Of a stretch of 64,000 bases of DNA, positions 8,494 to 16,800 are shown piece by piece. The notes under the pieces are model-generated. The model saw nothing but the letters and a program-made list of their open reading frames with translations, did no database searches and was not told the DNA's origin. The stretch comes from Chitinophaga silvatica. Its GTDB lineage: Bacteria; Bacteroidota; Bacteroidia; Chitinophagales; Chitinophagaceae. Numbering within the stretch: position 1 is the first letter of the stretch; each line of letters begins with the position of its first letter. The position numbers were made by a program, and so were the translations under genes. The stretch spans positions 62,001 through 126,000 of the forward strand of contig NZ_QPMM01000014.1 in NCBI RefSeq assembly GCF_003419895.1, in the 5' to 3' direction.

Positions 8494-10614
8494 ATGAAAA
8501 TGATCGAAAGAAATAAATGGTTATTACTGACAGGTGCTGTTTTGACTGGAAATATAGCCTATGCTCAGGTTCCAACAGATGCGGCAGCTATACCAGCTTT
8601 TCGCAGCGGCACTATTACTTCAGTAATGGCAAAGATTAAGAAAGGCCATTTTGATCCTAAGCCGCTGGATGATGCATATGCTACTACAGTTTGGAAGCAA
8701 TATCTTCAGTCATTAGACCAGAATGGTTATATTTTTCTGCAGGAAGACCTGGACCAACTGGCAACATATAAACAAAAGATTGATGATGAACTGAAGGTGG
8801 GAAGTACCGCATTTTTTGATGCTACAATGAAGATTTATTTTCAAAGATTGCATGAAATAAATGAATTATATCCAAAGTTATTAGCACAACCATTTGACTA
8901 TGATAAGCAGGAATCCATTCTTGTTACCTCAAAGGAATTAAGAGTTTCTGCCAATAAGGAAGAGCGTACGAATAACCTCCGAAAAAGGCTGAAATACCTT
9001 ACGCTAAATAATTACCAGGAATCTATCATTGCCAGTGGTGATACTACAAAGCTAAGCGGAGCAATAGATGTTGCAAGAGAGCAGAAATCAAGAGATAAAA
9101 TCAAAAAGCAATTTGAAGTTTATTTCAAAAAGATGTTTGGTGAGAACATGCCGAATGAGCTCTTCAACCAATATGTAGCATTTGCATTACTGGAAATTGA
9201 CCCACATACTTCTTTCTCCGGACCTAAAGATAAATCGTTTGAGGAAGCTATTACAAAACGCTACTACGGATTGGGAATGGAGCTGGGAGTAAAAGACCTG
9301 GACTTTTTTGTTAAGAGATTAATGCCAGGCGGATCGGCCTTTCGTAGCGGACTGGTAAAAGAAAATGATAATATCCTATCCATTTCAAATAGTGCCGGTG
9401 AAATGATGAGTTTAACCGGTTTGGAAGCTACAGAAGTAGCTGCTATGATTCGTGGTGATAAAGGCACTGAAATTAAACTAACCCTCCAGACTCCGGGAGA
9501 AAAAGCGAGAGAAGTTAAAATTACCCGTGATGAGGTGAAGGATATAGATTCAAAATCTAAAAGTGCTGTAATCGAAAAAGACGGAAAGAAATTCGGCTAT
9601 ATCTATCTTCCGTTGTTCTATACCGATCCGGGAAATCAGTTGGGCGGATGTGCTGCAGATATATACTCAGAAGTGGAAAAACTCAAACAGAATGAAGTAG
9701 AAGGAATCGTAATGGACCTTCGCGGAAATGGGGGTGGTTCTCTGGATGAGGTAGTGAAGATGACCGGAGCCTTTATGAATGAAGGGCCTGTATCCTGGTT
9801 AAAGGATAGAGAAAGAATCAACCGATATGGAACTAATTTTAAATCAGAACCATATGAAGGACCACTAACGGTATTAACAGATGAAAGCAGCGCCTCTGCT
9901 TCCGAAATATTTACTGCTGTAATGCAGGACAGAGGTCGCGCAATTATCCTGGGAGCTAATTCCACCTTCGGAAAAGGAACTGCTCAGATACCGGTTAACG
10001 TAGGTAAAATGGGAGATCCGGATAAAGGTATAGCTGATATTAGCTTCGGTACAATTAGATTAACTACACAGAAATTCTACCGTGTGAATGGTTCTTCCAC
10101 GCAATTAAAAGGAGTGACGCCGGACATTAAATTACAGGACCGGATGAATTTTCAGGCTATTATGGAGAAAGACTATCCTTCCGCCATGCAATGTGATTCA
10201 GTTGTATTACAACCATATGAGCATCTGAAATTCCCTTTTGATTATAATCAGGTAATCGTAAAGGCTAAACAAAGAGTACAGAACAACACTGCTTATGCTA
10301 AGGTGGAAGACTATACGAAGAAACTGAAAGCATTATCGGAAGAACCTACACCGTTGGATTTGGCATCCTATCGCAAGAACTACAAACTGACAGATGGCTA
10401 CAAAAAAGGTATTCAGCAAGCGAAAGACTTACCAACTGCTCAGTTCCTGAAAGTGACTGCTGCCACCTTCAGAAATGTAAATCCATCAACAGTAAAAGAT
10501 CCGGTTTCAGAGATTCCTTCCTATAAAGATTTCCTGGAAAGAGTTAAGAAAGATATATACATCAATGAATCTATCTCCGTATTGGAAGATATGATCAATG
10601 GTACAAAGCATTAG
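8494..10614 (+). CDS. Carboxy-terminal processing protease (Tsp/Prc family, peptidase S41A)
   Basis: 706 residues from ATG 8494. The frame opens earlier at 8350, but only the 8494 start gives a clean signal peptide (WLLLTGAVLTGNIAYAQ). It is a periplasmic serine protease. A PDZ domain (about 240-340, YYGLGMELG...) is followed by the S41 core with the MDLRGNGGGSLDEV loop, catalytic Ser468 in SASAS and Lys494 in FGKGTAQ. The long C-terminal extension is that of Prc/Tsp. It degrades proteins from exposed C-termini in the envelope. It heads a run with two TlpA-like genes, suggesting a shared envelope protein-quality role. Confidence 0.9.
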   Translation: MKMIERNKWLLLTGAVLTGNIAYAQVPTDAAAIPAFRSGTITSVMAKIKKGHFDPKPLDDAYATTVWKQYLQSLDQNGYIFLQEDLDQLATYKQKIDDELKVGSTAFFDATMKIYFQRLHEINELYPKLLAQPFDYDKQESILVTSKELRVSANKEERTNNLRKRLKYLTLNNYQESIIASGDTTKLSGAIDVAREQKSRDKIKKQFEVYFKKMFGENMPNELFNQYVAFALLEIDPHTSFSGPKDKSFEEAITKRYYGLGMELGVKDLDFFVKRLMPGGSAFRSGLVKENDNILSISNSAGEMMSLTGLEATEVAAMIRGDKGTEIKLTLQTPGEKAREVKITRDEVKDIDSKSKSAVIEKDGKKFGYIYLPLFYTDPGNQLGGCAADIYSEVEKLKQNEVEGIVMDLRGNGGGSLDEVVKMTGAFMNEGPVSWLKDRERINRYGTNFKSEPYEGPLTVLTDESSASASEIFTAVMQDRGRAIILGANSTFGKGTAQIPVNVGKMGDPDKGIADISFGTIRLTTQKFYRVNGSSTQLKGVTPDIKLQDRMNFQAIMEKDYPSAMQCDSVVLQPYEHLKFPFDYNQVIVKAKQRVQNNTAYAKVEDYTKKLKALSEEPTPLDLASYRKNYKLTDGYKKGIQQAKDLPTAQFLKVTAATFRNVNPSTVKDPVSEIPSYKDFLERVKKDIYINESISVLEDMINGTKH

Positions 10615-10681
10615 TAAAGTTAAGTATATCAACCTTCAAGAAATTTAGGCAATCGCCTGAATCAATCAAAATGTAAAGCAT

Positions 10682-11884
10682 ATGACGAAAAAATTATTGA
10701 CACTATTAATCGGAATGGGTAGCTTAACTGCTTTTGCACAGGATGCTGCAAAAAACGCTGCTGCTGTTCAAAAAGTTGTAATTACCGGTAAGTTAGATAC
10801 AGCTCCTAATGATTCGCTTTTAACCGTTTATGAACCATATACAGGTGAATGGGATACCACCAGAATTAAGAATCACCAGTTTAAAGTTACCAGGTTATTA
10901 CCAAAAGGAGGAAGTGTACATATCCTGATGATAGGTACCGCCGGAAAGGAAGAAAATGCTACTATTTTGTACCTGGAAGATGGTAAAGTGGATATAAGAG
11001 GCAAAGGTCCTGCTTTTAAAGATGCAAAATATACTGGAAGTCCATGGGTAAAAGACTGGGTAGAAGTATTCAATATGGTGGGCCCGGAAAACCCTGAAAT
11101 GAAGAAGTTTAAAGAGCTCGAAGCAATGTATATTAAAGCCTCACAAATTGGAGACGAGGATAAGGCTGATGAATATAACAAACAAGGTGCTGTTATTGAG
11201 AAAAAACTGACTGACGGTTACAAGAAATGGATTGCTGATCACAGTAACTCAGGAGTAACCGGTTATTTACTCACCTGCTATATTAAAGGCCATAAAGAAC
11301 AGGATTCAATTTATGCAACCCTGGGAGAACATGCTAAGGCAAGCAGAATTTTGCAACGCTTTGCAAATCCTGGTAAAGTAGATCCGTCTCCTGTATCTTT
11401 TAACATGGGAGAAGGAGGGGAAGCTAATGCTGGAAATCCTAAGGATATCAAGGTTGGTGAAGTTGCTCCGGATTTCAGCGCGCCTGATGTTAATGGTAAA
11501 ATGGTTTCCCTGGCAGATTTCAAGGGAAAATATGTATTCATCGATTTCTGGGCCAGCTGGTGCGGTCCTTGCAAACCACAGATTCCATTCCTGAAAGCAG
11601 CTTACGATAAATACAAAGGCGACAACTTCGTAATGATGGCTGTTTCCCTGGATTCTAAGCGTGAAGCATGGACAAAAGCAATCGAAAAACACGAATTGCC
11701 TTGGTTAAACCTCTCTAACCTGAAAGGTTGGGGCGAACCGGCTGCCGGCGTTTATGGCATTACCTTCGTTCCTGCAAACATTTTGATCGGACCTGATGGA
11801 AAAGTGCTTGCAAAGAATTTGTATGACGAGAACCTTGAGAAAAAACTGGCTGAGCTGATTAAACCTGGCGTTGCCTCAAAATAG
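10682..11884 (+). CDS. TlpA-like periplasmic thioredoxin with DUF4369 domain
   Basis: 400 residues. Signal peptide (LLTLLIGMGSLTAFAQ), an N-terminal DUF4369 beta domain (about 30-130), a helical linker, and a C-terminal thioredoxin fold with active site WCGPC (Cys294, Cys297) and the TlpA-type FIDFWASWC strand. It should be a periplasmic thiol reductant or isomerase. Starts 67 bp after the protease and 19 bp before a second TlpA gene, so probably one operon. Confidence 0.88.
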   Translation: MTKKLLTLLIGMGSLTAFAQDAAKNAAAVQKVVITGKLDTAPNDSLLTVYEPYTGEWDTTRIKNHQFKVTRLLPKGGSVHILMIGTAGKEENATILYLEDGKVDIRGKGPAFKDAKYTGSPWVKDWVEVFNMVGPENPEMKKFKELEAMYIKASQIGDEDKADEYNKQGAVIEKKLTDGYKKWIADHSNSGVTGYLLTCYIKGHKEQDSIYATLGEHAKASRILQRFANPGKVDPSPVSFNMGEGGEANAGNPKDIKVGEVAPDFSAPDVNGKMVSLADFKGKYVFIDFWASWCGPCKPQIPFLKAAYDKYKGDNFVMMAVSLDSKREAWTKAIEKHELPWLNLSNLKGWGEPAAGVYGITFVPANILIGPDGKVLAKNLYDENLEKKLAELIKPGVASK

Positions 11885-11903
11885 TACCTGAAAATCATTT
11901 TAA

Positions 11904-12878
11904 ATGAAATCTCTTATTAGGTTAATAGTTTTGCTGTTGCTGCCTGCATTTAGCTTTGCGGAAGAAGGATTTGTGATTAAAGGTAAAGTTACGGGCATTG
12001 TCAGTGGTTCTGTTTCTGTAATTATTATAAACCGCGAAGATTCTCAGCAGGAGTTTCCAAAAGTTCGTATTGAGAATGGGGAATTTACCTATACTGGAAA
12101 AATAGACCATCCACAACTGGTAAATCTGAAAATCAGTACTAAAATATTCCCTGTATTTTTAGAAAATGCCAGCTATACCATTAATTCAGATTTTGAATCA
12201 TTATCTGGAGAAAAATTGGTTGGGGGGAAAATTAATGGTGAGTATAACGCTTTCATAAAGAGTGGTAAGCCTCACATGGAATTCCTGAAAGCTAATCCCA
12301 CTATGGGAGTTGCTCCATGGCTGGGTATTATGGTGGCAGATACTTACGACCACACGAAAGAAGCATATTCAGTGCTTTCTGCTGAAGGTAAGAATTCATT
12401 TTTCGGTCAAAAGCTTAAAGCAAACCTGGATCTCTATGATAAAAGCGGACCTGGAAAACCAATGCAAGACTTTAAAATGAGCGATCCTTCAGGGAAAGCT
12501 GTTTCAATTAAAGATTTTGCCGGTAAAGTTATAGTGCTCGACTTCTGGGCTTCCTGGTGCGCTCCGTGCATCGGTTATATTCCAAAAATGCGTGAGCATT
12601 ATAATAAGTACAAAGATCAGGGAGTAGTTTTTCTTAGTGTTTCGGTAGATGACAGCCCTGAGAAATGGAAAAAAGCAATGGATGAACAAAAGATGGAATG
12701 GAATCAGGTATTGGCTGCGGGAGCTTTTTCTCCTACAGAAGGCATACGCCCGATTTTCAATATCAAAAGTATTCCTTACCTGATCGTAGTTGATCAGCAA
12801 GGTAAGATTGCTGCTCCATTGGATGCCTATCATAAAGATGAAGTAGCATCGGTAATCGAAAAGCTTATTCATAAATAG
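11904..12878 (+). CDS. TlpA-like periplasmic thioredoxin with DUF4369 domain
   Basis: 324 residues, with signal peptide LIRLIVLLLLPAFSFAEE. A DUF4369-type N-terminal domain (GFVIKGKVTGIVSGSVSV) precedes a thioredoxin domain with WCAPC (Cys219, Cys222) and the cis-Pro region IKSIPYLIVVD. It is a shorter paralogue of the preceding gene, with a smaller linker, and lies 19 bp downstream. Likely the last gene of the protease-thioredoxin operon, as a strong terminator follows. Confidence 0.88.
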   Translation: MKSLIRLIVLLLLPAFSFAEEGFVIKGKVTGIVSGSVSVIIINREDSQQEFPKVRIENGEFTYTGKIDHPQLVNLKISTKIFPVFLENASYTINSDFESLSGEKLVGGKINGEYNAFIKSGKPHMEFLKANPTMGVAPWLGIMVADTYDHTKEAYSVLSAEGKNSFFGQKLKANLDLYDKSGPGKPMQDFKMSDPSGKAVSIKDFAGKVIVLDFWASWCAPCIGYIPKMREHYNKYKDQGVVFLSVSVDDSPEKWKKAMDEQKMEWNQVLAAGAFSPTEGIRPIFNIKSIPYLIVVDQQGKIAAPLDAYHKDEVASVIEKLIHK

Positions 12879-12901
12879 CATAAGATAACCTTAACCGGTA
12901 T

Positions 12902-12940
12902 AGAGGCTATTCCAGAATTTTCTGGAATAGCCTCTTTTTT
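12902..12940 (+). terminator. Rho-independent terminator, perfect 16-bp stem
   Basis: AGAGGCTATTCCAGAA at 12902-12917 and its exact complement at 12920-12935, followed by T residues. Ends the protease-TlpA operon. Confidence 0.85.
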
Positions 12941-13204
12941 GTTTAAATAAATATCTGGGAATTTATCTATTGGTTATCAGATAAATAAGATTGATGCTTT
13001 TTAAGCAATATCCCCGGGAAGGGCTTATAATTGGATTTTAATACGTATTAAATAATAAATGTATTATCTTCCGATCATCCTAGCCAATGATACCACTATC
13101 CTGTTACATGAATTTTTGAAATAGCCTGGTAACATAGTTGACTTTAGAGTAAATCGACCCCGTTTTAATGTTACCCGACTATCTGATAACTATAAACTTA
13201 ACGT
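12941..13204. other. Intergenic region with a 16-bp perfect palindrome
   Basis: A+T-rich stretch with no coding potential that I can see. It holds the perfect palindrome TTTAATACGTATTAAA at 13037-13052, about 150 bp upstream of the next gene. A related sequence lies beyond that gene (core CGTATTAATACG at 14035-14046). An operator is possible but unproven. Confidence 0.35.
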
Positions 13205-13804
13205 ATGTACGTAGTAAGAGTTGAGCCCGAAGCGTCTGCGTTTCTTTATAATGCAGCAGCTGGCGATTTTATTATCAAATCAGAGTTGAAATTTGTTTTT
13301 CGGCCTGATTCTCATGCTTTTGTATTACGTCAGGACCCCTTTGGTGAACCAATTTATGTAGCCATTAATCATTTAAAGGTAGACCCAGACTATCATCAGA
13401 TGAGGTTCGAGACGGTGGGCATGAAACAGAAAACACAATACCAGTTAATTGCTTCACAGAAGTGTGATCAATCTTTTATTCGGATTATTGAAGCTGTTGG
13501 GAGAGAAGGTTTTGAATTTAAAGATACAGATGTCGACAAAATCAATATTATTTTCGAAAAGGGAAAAGTAGTGCGTATCAACTGTTATAAAAGAATTGAA
13601 TTTCAGTTAACAGATACGCTTGGAATAACCAGGGAAGGCGAAAACCTTATTCTTGCGCAACAGCAACCCTTTTCCCGTAAAATTATTACACGGTTAGAAA
13701 TTAAAAATAACCAGATTATTTGTACTACTCAGGAAACAACCAAGGTGTATGAATTAAATGTACAACCAAGAATAATTCAGTGGTTGGCAGAACTTCTTAA
13801 TTAA
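13205..13804 (+). CDS. Hypothetical cytoplasmic protein (199 aa)
   Basis: 199 residues starting at ATG 13205, no signal peptide or membrane segment. Beta-rich throughout (FIIKSELKFVFRP, EPIYVAINHLKV, KIITRLEIKNNQIICTTQ). It matches no family I recognise. It is monocistronic and followed by a clear terminator. Nearby palindromes may regulate it. Function unknown. Confidence 0.6.
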   Translation: MYVVRVEPEASAFLYNAAAGDFIIKSELKFVFRPDSHAFVLRQDPFGEPIYVAINHLKVDPDYHQMRFETVGMKQKTQYQLIASQKCDQSFIRIIEAVGREGFEFKDTDVDKINIIFEKGKVVRINCYKRIEFQLTDTLGITREGENLILAQQQPFSRKIITRLEIKNNQIICTTQETTKVYELNVQPRIIQWLAELLN

Positions 13805-13823
13805 GATATTATTGAATTGCATA

Positions 13824-13849
13824 AACCAGGTATAGAAATACCTGGTTTT
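13824..13849 (+). terminator. Rho-independent terminator
   Basis: AACCAGGTAT at 13824-13833 and its exact complement at 13838-13847 with an AGAA loop and a short T-run. Follows the hypothetical gene. Confidence 0.75.
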
Positions 13850-14090
13850 CATTATGCTTTTAATTGCTACGATTGTAATCTTTAGATCTGTTTTTAGATC
13901 TGATAATTTTAATATCTGACTCCCGAAAGTAAATAGGGTTGTATTTTAACCCACTGATAATTAATATCTTAAATGGCTTGCAGCCATATATTGATTCTAG
14001 TACAAAACTAGGAGTATCTCAAGAGTCAGTCAAGCGTATTAATACGTACTCTTAGATAAATTTGTGTTACGTATATATACGCATCAGTTT

Positions 14091-14468
14091 TTATCTGTTA
14101 CAATCTGCCGTCCATGTTTTTTTATCTCTCGTGAATCCGATTACCAGTTTATCTTTGTTGATGGTTATCAGACCAGTACCTGAAGAACCGATGCTAATCA
14201 TAGTATTATCATCCTTTTTCTCAAACTCAACTCCTGTCAGGTCGGGGATTCCATCAGAAAACCTGAAATCATAGCGGGTACCAATTTTGGTAACAAATAC
14301 ACTACCATTATCCTGACTTATATTTTTTTCTGCATCCAGATATCCAATTTTTCCTTTGAATGTGCCGGCAAAAATATCTGTATCTGCAGGGTCTTTGTCT
14401 TTACTACAGGCTACAAACAATACAGTGGCTAACAATACAGCTCCAATAATACTTAAGATGGATTTCAT
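14091..14468 (-). CDS. Small lipoprotein of unknown function
   Basis: 125 residues. Lipoprotein signal with lipobox FVAC (Cys21), then SKDKDPADTD linker and a small beta domain (FAGTFKGKIGYLD, GSVFVTKIGTRYDFRF, NTMISIGSSGTGLITI) of the lipocalin-like or DUF-type found in many Bacteroidota surface lipoproteins. No more exact assignment is possible. Transcribed alone. Confidence 0.65.
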   Translation of the reverse strand: MKSILSIIGAVLLATVLFVACSKDKDPADTDIFAGTFKGKIGYLDAEKNISQDNGSVFVTKIGTRYDFRFSDGIPDLTGVEFEKKDDNTMISIGSSGTGLITINKDKLVIGFTRDKKTWTADCNR

Positions 14469-14712
14469 AAAGATATTTTTTGGTTATCCTCCTAAAAATG
14501 CAATTAGTATACCAGTGCCACGATACAGGCTAAACGAAAATCTGTAAAACATATACTGGCAGAGCCTTTAGGTAGAACAGTATCATGGAGGTTTATTCAA
14601 TTTCAGGTGGGTTAACGTTTACCCATATTGGGTAATATTGCTTCATATAGGCGGAAGGGTAGTTTTTAGTGTTCCCCTTTTAAATGCTAGTTAAATACCA
14701 GAAAAAAAATAT

Positions 14713-14757
14713 TTTGTGCAACCGAATAGTTGCTTATATTTGCAACTGAACGGTTGC
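14713..14757 (+). promoter_or_regulatory. Bacteroidota promoter with paired ArsR operators (GCAAC type)
   Basis: A -33 TTTG (14713-14716) lies 18 nt upstream of a perfect -7 box TATATTTG (14735-14742). Two perfect 5-6-5 palindromes bracket the -7 box: GCAACCGAATAGTTGC at 14718-14733 and GCAACTGAACGGTTGC at 14742-14757, 24 bp apart. This is the control region of the SRPBCC-DoxX unit, and it persists although the regulator gene beside it has lost its HTH. Confidence 0.75.
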
Positions 14758-14764
14758 GTGATTC

Positions 14765-14944
14765 ATGATATTAAAAATGGGTCAGCCTGGTTCCTGTACC
14801 GGAAAATTTGTTAATCAACTTACTGGCATGAAAATGAAGCATATTAATAAGTGGTTGGTAAAAATGAAGAAAATTTGGGTGAAAAAGTTTAAACAATTAG
14901 ATCAAATACTGTTAACTATAAAAAACAAAAAAGATGAAAAATAA
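14765..14944 (+). pseudogene. Remnant of an ArsR-family regulator lacking its DNA-binding domain
   Basis: A 59-codon frame starts at ATG 14765, just behind the operators, and stops at 14942-14944, overlapping the SRPBCC start by 11 nt. Its C-terminal half (INKWLVKMKKIWVKKFKQLD, then QILLTIKNKKDEK) aligns well with the last 35 residues of SRPBCC-linked ArsR proteins such as the one at 6.3 kb. The first 24 codons do not resemble ArsR, and the whole winged helix is missing. Most simply, an internal deletion removed the HTH and left promoter, start and translational coupling. It may still be translated as a leader that couples to the next gene. Confidence 0.7.
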
Positions 14945-15434
14945 TCTGATTTTTGATTTTTCTGTAGATAAGGAAAATAAAAGAATTGTCGTGAAAAGAG
15001 AATTTGCAGCCGGGCTAAATTTAGTTTGGGATGCTTACACAAAAAGTGATATCTTAGATCAATGGTGGGGGCCAAAACCATGGAAAGCAAGGACTAAAGA
15101 ACTGGACCTCAGGCCCGGTGGCCATTGGATCTACGCAATGGTAGGCCCAAATGGCGAAGAACATTGGTCAACCAATCTATTTAAGACCGTGAATGTGCAT
15201 AAAAACTTTACCAGGATAGACTCATTTTCGGATGCAAACGGCAATTTAATTAAAGATCTTCCGCAATCTCAGTGGGAAGTCAATTTCTCCAGTATTAATG
15301 AAAATACCCTTGTCGAATGCCATATTATTTTCGAGGAGCTGGCACAATTGGAAACCTTAGTTAAAATGGGTTTCAAAGAAGGATTCTCTCAGGGCATGAA
15401 ACAACTCGACGAATTATTACCATCATTAAAGTAG
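14934..15434 (+). CDS. SRPBCC / AHSA1-like protein
   Basis: 166 residues of the AHSA1-type SRPBCC family: KRIVVKREFAAGLNLVWDAY, then DQWWGPKPWKARTKELDLRPGGHWIYAM. The ATG at 14934 overlaps the end of the ArsR remnant, the usual coupling in such pairs. The protein is a soluble ligand-binding cup of unknown ligand. A DoxX gene follows 29 bp later and is probably cotranscribed. Confidence 0.85.
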   Translation: MKNNLIFDFSVDKENKRIVVKREFAAGLNLVWDAYTKSDILDQWWGPKPWKARTKELDLRPGGHWIYAMVGPNGEEHWSTNLFKTVNVHKNFTRIDSFSDANGNLIKDLPQSQWEVNFSSINENTLVECHIIFEELAQLETLVKMGFKEGFSQGMKQLDELLPSLK

Positions 15435-15463
15435 GCGATGATTTTTTGACTATAACAACTTCT

Positions 15464-15841
15464 ATGAAAAAGAAAATTCTATTTATTGTAAGCCTGTTAT
15501 TTGGCCTGGTGTTTATTAATTCCGGACTAAATAAATTCTTCCACTACATGCCTCCTCCCAAGGATCTGCCGGAAGGATTAATTAAATTAATGACGGGTTT
15601 TTCTCAGGCTACCTGGCTAATTCCACTTATTGGAACAGCAGAGATTGTGGGAGGTGCATTATTTATCTCCAACAGATTCAGGGCACTGGCTGCTTTAATC
15701 CTTTTCCCGGTTTTAGTTGGTATTCTACTGACCCATATTACTGCCGCACCTTCAGGGTTACCACTTGCCCTGATTCTCTGGGCAATTGAAATCTGGGTAA
15801 TTATTGAGAACAAACAGAAATTTCTTCCCCTGGTTAGATAG
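15464..15841 (+). CDS. DoxX-family membrane protein
   Basis: 125 residues from ATG 15464; a TTG at 15446 is in frame but less likely. Four hydrophobic helices with the DoxX pattern: LFGLVFINSGLNKFFHY in helix 1, ATWLIPLIGTAEIVGGALF, then helices near 75-95 and 102-118. DoxX proteins are small inner-membrane proteins linked to redox or thiol stress in some bacteria. Here it completes the SRPBCC operon, a frequent companion in Bacteroidota. Confidence 0.8.
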   Translation: MKKKILFIVSLLFGLVFINSGLNKFFHYMPPPKDLPEGLIKLMTGFSQATWLIPLIGTAEIVGGALFISNRFRALAALILFPVLVGILLTHITAAPSGLPLALILWAIEIWVIIENKQKFLPLVR

Positions 15842-15850
15842 GGTACTTAA

Positions 15851-15895
15851 GCGGAGTTTTTTACTAATTTTTTGTGCCTTAGTAAAAAACTTCGC
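15851..15895. terminator. Long inverted repeat, probable terminator
   Basis: Arms 15851-15867 and 15879-15895 pair over 17 bp with one G-T wobble; the loop is 11 nt. The right flank (to about 15910) shares the motif AACTT[CT]GCTTCTTTGC[AG]T[AG]AAA with the large inverted repeat at 51.4 kb, so it may belong to a dispersed intergenic repeat family. Confidence 0.55.
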
Positions 15896-15919
15896 TTCTT
15901 TGCATAAAACGTAAGAAGA

Positions 15920-16798
15920 ATGGATTTTGGCGCTAACTGGCAACAATATGAAAAACTTACCCTCTCAATACCCGGTTATCATCCAATAACAGATACCGTT
16001 TTATCTGGTATTCCCGGTGATTCCACCCTTAGAATTGGCACTTCCGGCTGGAGCAGGAAAGAATATGCCGGTACTTTATATACCCCGGGAACTAAAGAAG
16101 ATAACTGGCTAAATGAATATAGCCGGTTGTTTAACTGCGTTGAACTTAATGCTACTCATTATAAAATTTACAGTGCGGATGCTATCCGTAAATGGACAAA
16201 TAAAACAAAATCAAGGGATTTTAAATTCTGTCCGAAGGTGCCACAAGTAATCAGCCACCATAGCACCTTACTGAATGCTGCAACAGAAACATTTGCCTTT
16301 ATAGAAGGAATCAGGGCGTTTGAAGACCAGTTGGGGCCTGTATTTTTGCAACTGAGCGAATACTTTTCTCCTGTTCGCAAGCGTAATCTTTACAAATATC
16401 TTGAAACACTTCCACAGGATATCACCTTCTTCGTAGAAGTGCGCCATCCCGATTGGTTTAATGATCCGGCTGAGCAGGAAGAGCTTTTTGCTACGCTGAA
16501 GCACCTGAATATGGGAGCGGTAATTACTGATACTCCTGGCCGCCGCGATTGCCTCCATATGGCTCTTACTATCCCTAAATTATTCCTGAGGTTTGTTACC
16601 CAAGGCGGGCACCCACTGGATGTTCAGAGGTTTGAAGATTGGAAAATCAAAATTGCAGATCTCAAAGCTAAAGGTATAGAGGATATATACTTCTTCCTCC
16701 ACGTGCACGATGGAAAATTTGAAGCCGATTTCTACAAAACAGTTCAAACCGGCTTCGGCTTATCCATACAACAGGAGTCTCAATTATCTTTATTCTGA
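15920..16798 (+). CDS. DUF72 family protein with C-terminal QLSLF tail
   Basis: 292 residues, cytoplasmic. DUF72 signatures are LRIGTSGWSRKEYAGTLYTP, the FNCVELNATHYKI strand, FKFCPKVPQVISHH, LGPVFLQLSEYFSP and the FVEVRHPDWF segment; the fold is a TIM-barrel related to xylose-isomerase-like enzymes. The biochemical role of DUF72 is not established. The protein ends exactly in QLSLF, the consensus for binding the DnaN sliding clamp. It stands alone, with its stop 3 bp from the convergent ABC-F gene. Confidence 0.85.
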   Translation: MDFGANWQQYEKLTLSIPGYHPITDTVLSGIPGDSTLRIGTSGWSRKEYAGTLYTPGTKEDNWLNEYSRLFNCVELNATHYKIYSADAIRKWTNKTKSRDFKFCPKVPQVISHHSTLLNAATETFAFIEGIRAFEDQLGPVFLQLSEYFSPVRKRNLYKYLETLPQDITFFVEVRHPDWFNDPAEQEELFATLKHLNMGAVITDTPGRRDCLHMALTIPKLFLRFVTQGGHPLDVQRFEDWKIKIADLKAKGIEDIYFFLHVHDGKFEADFYKTVQTGFGLSIQQESQLSLF

Positions 16799-16800
16799 GT

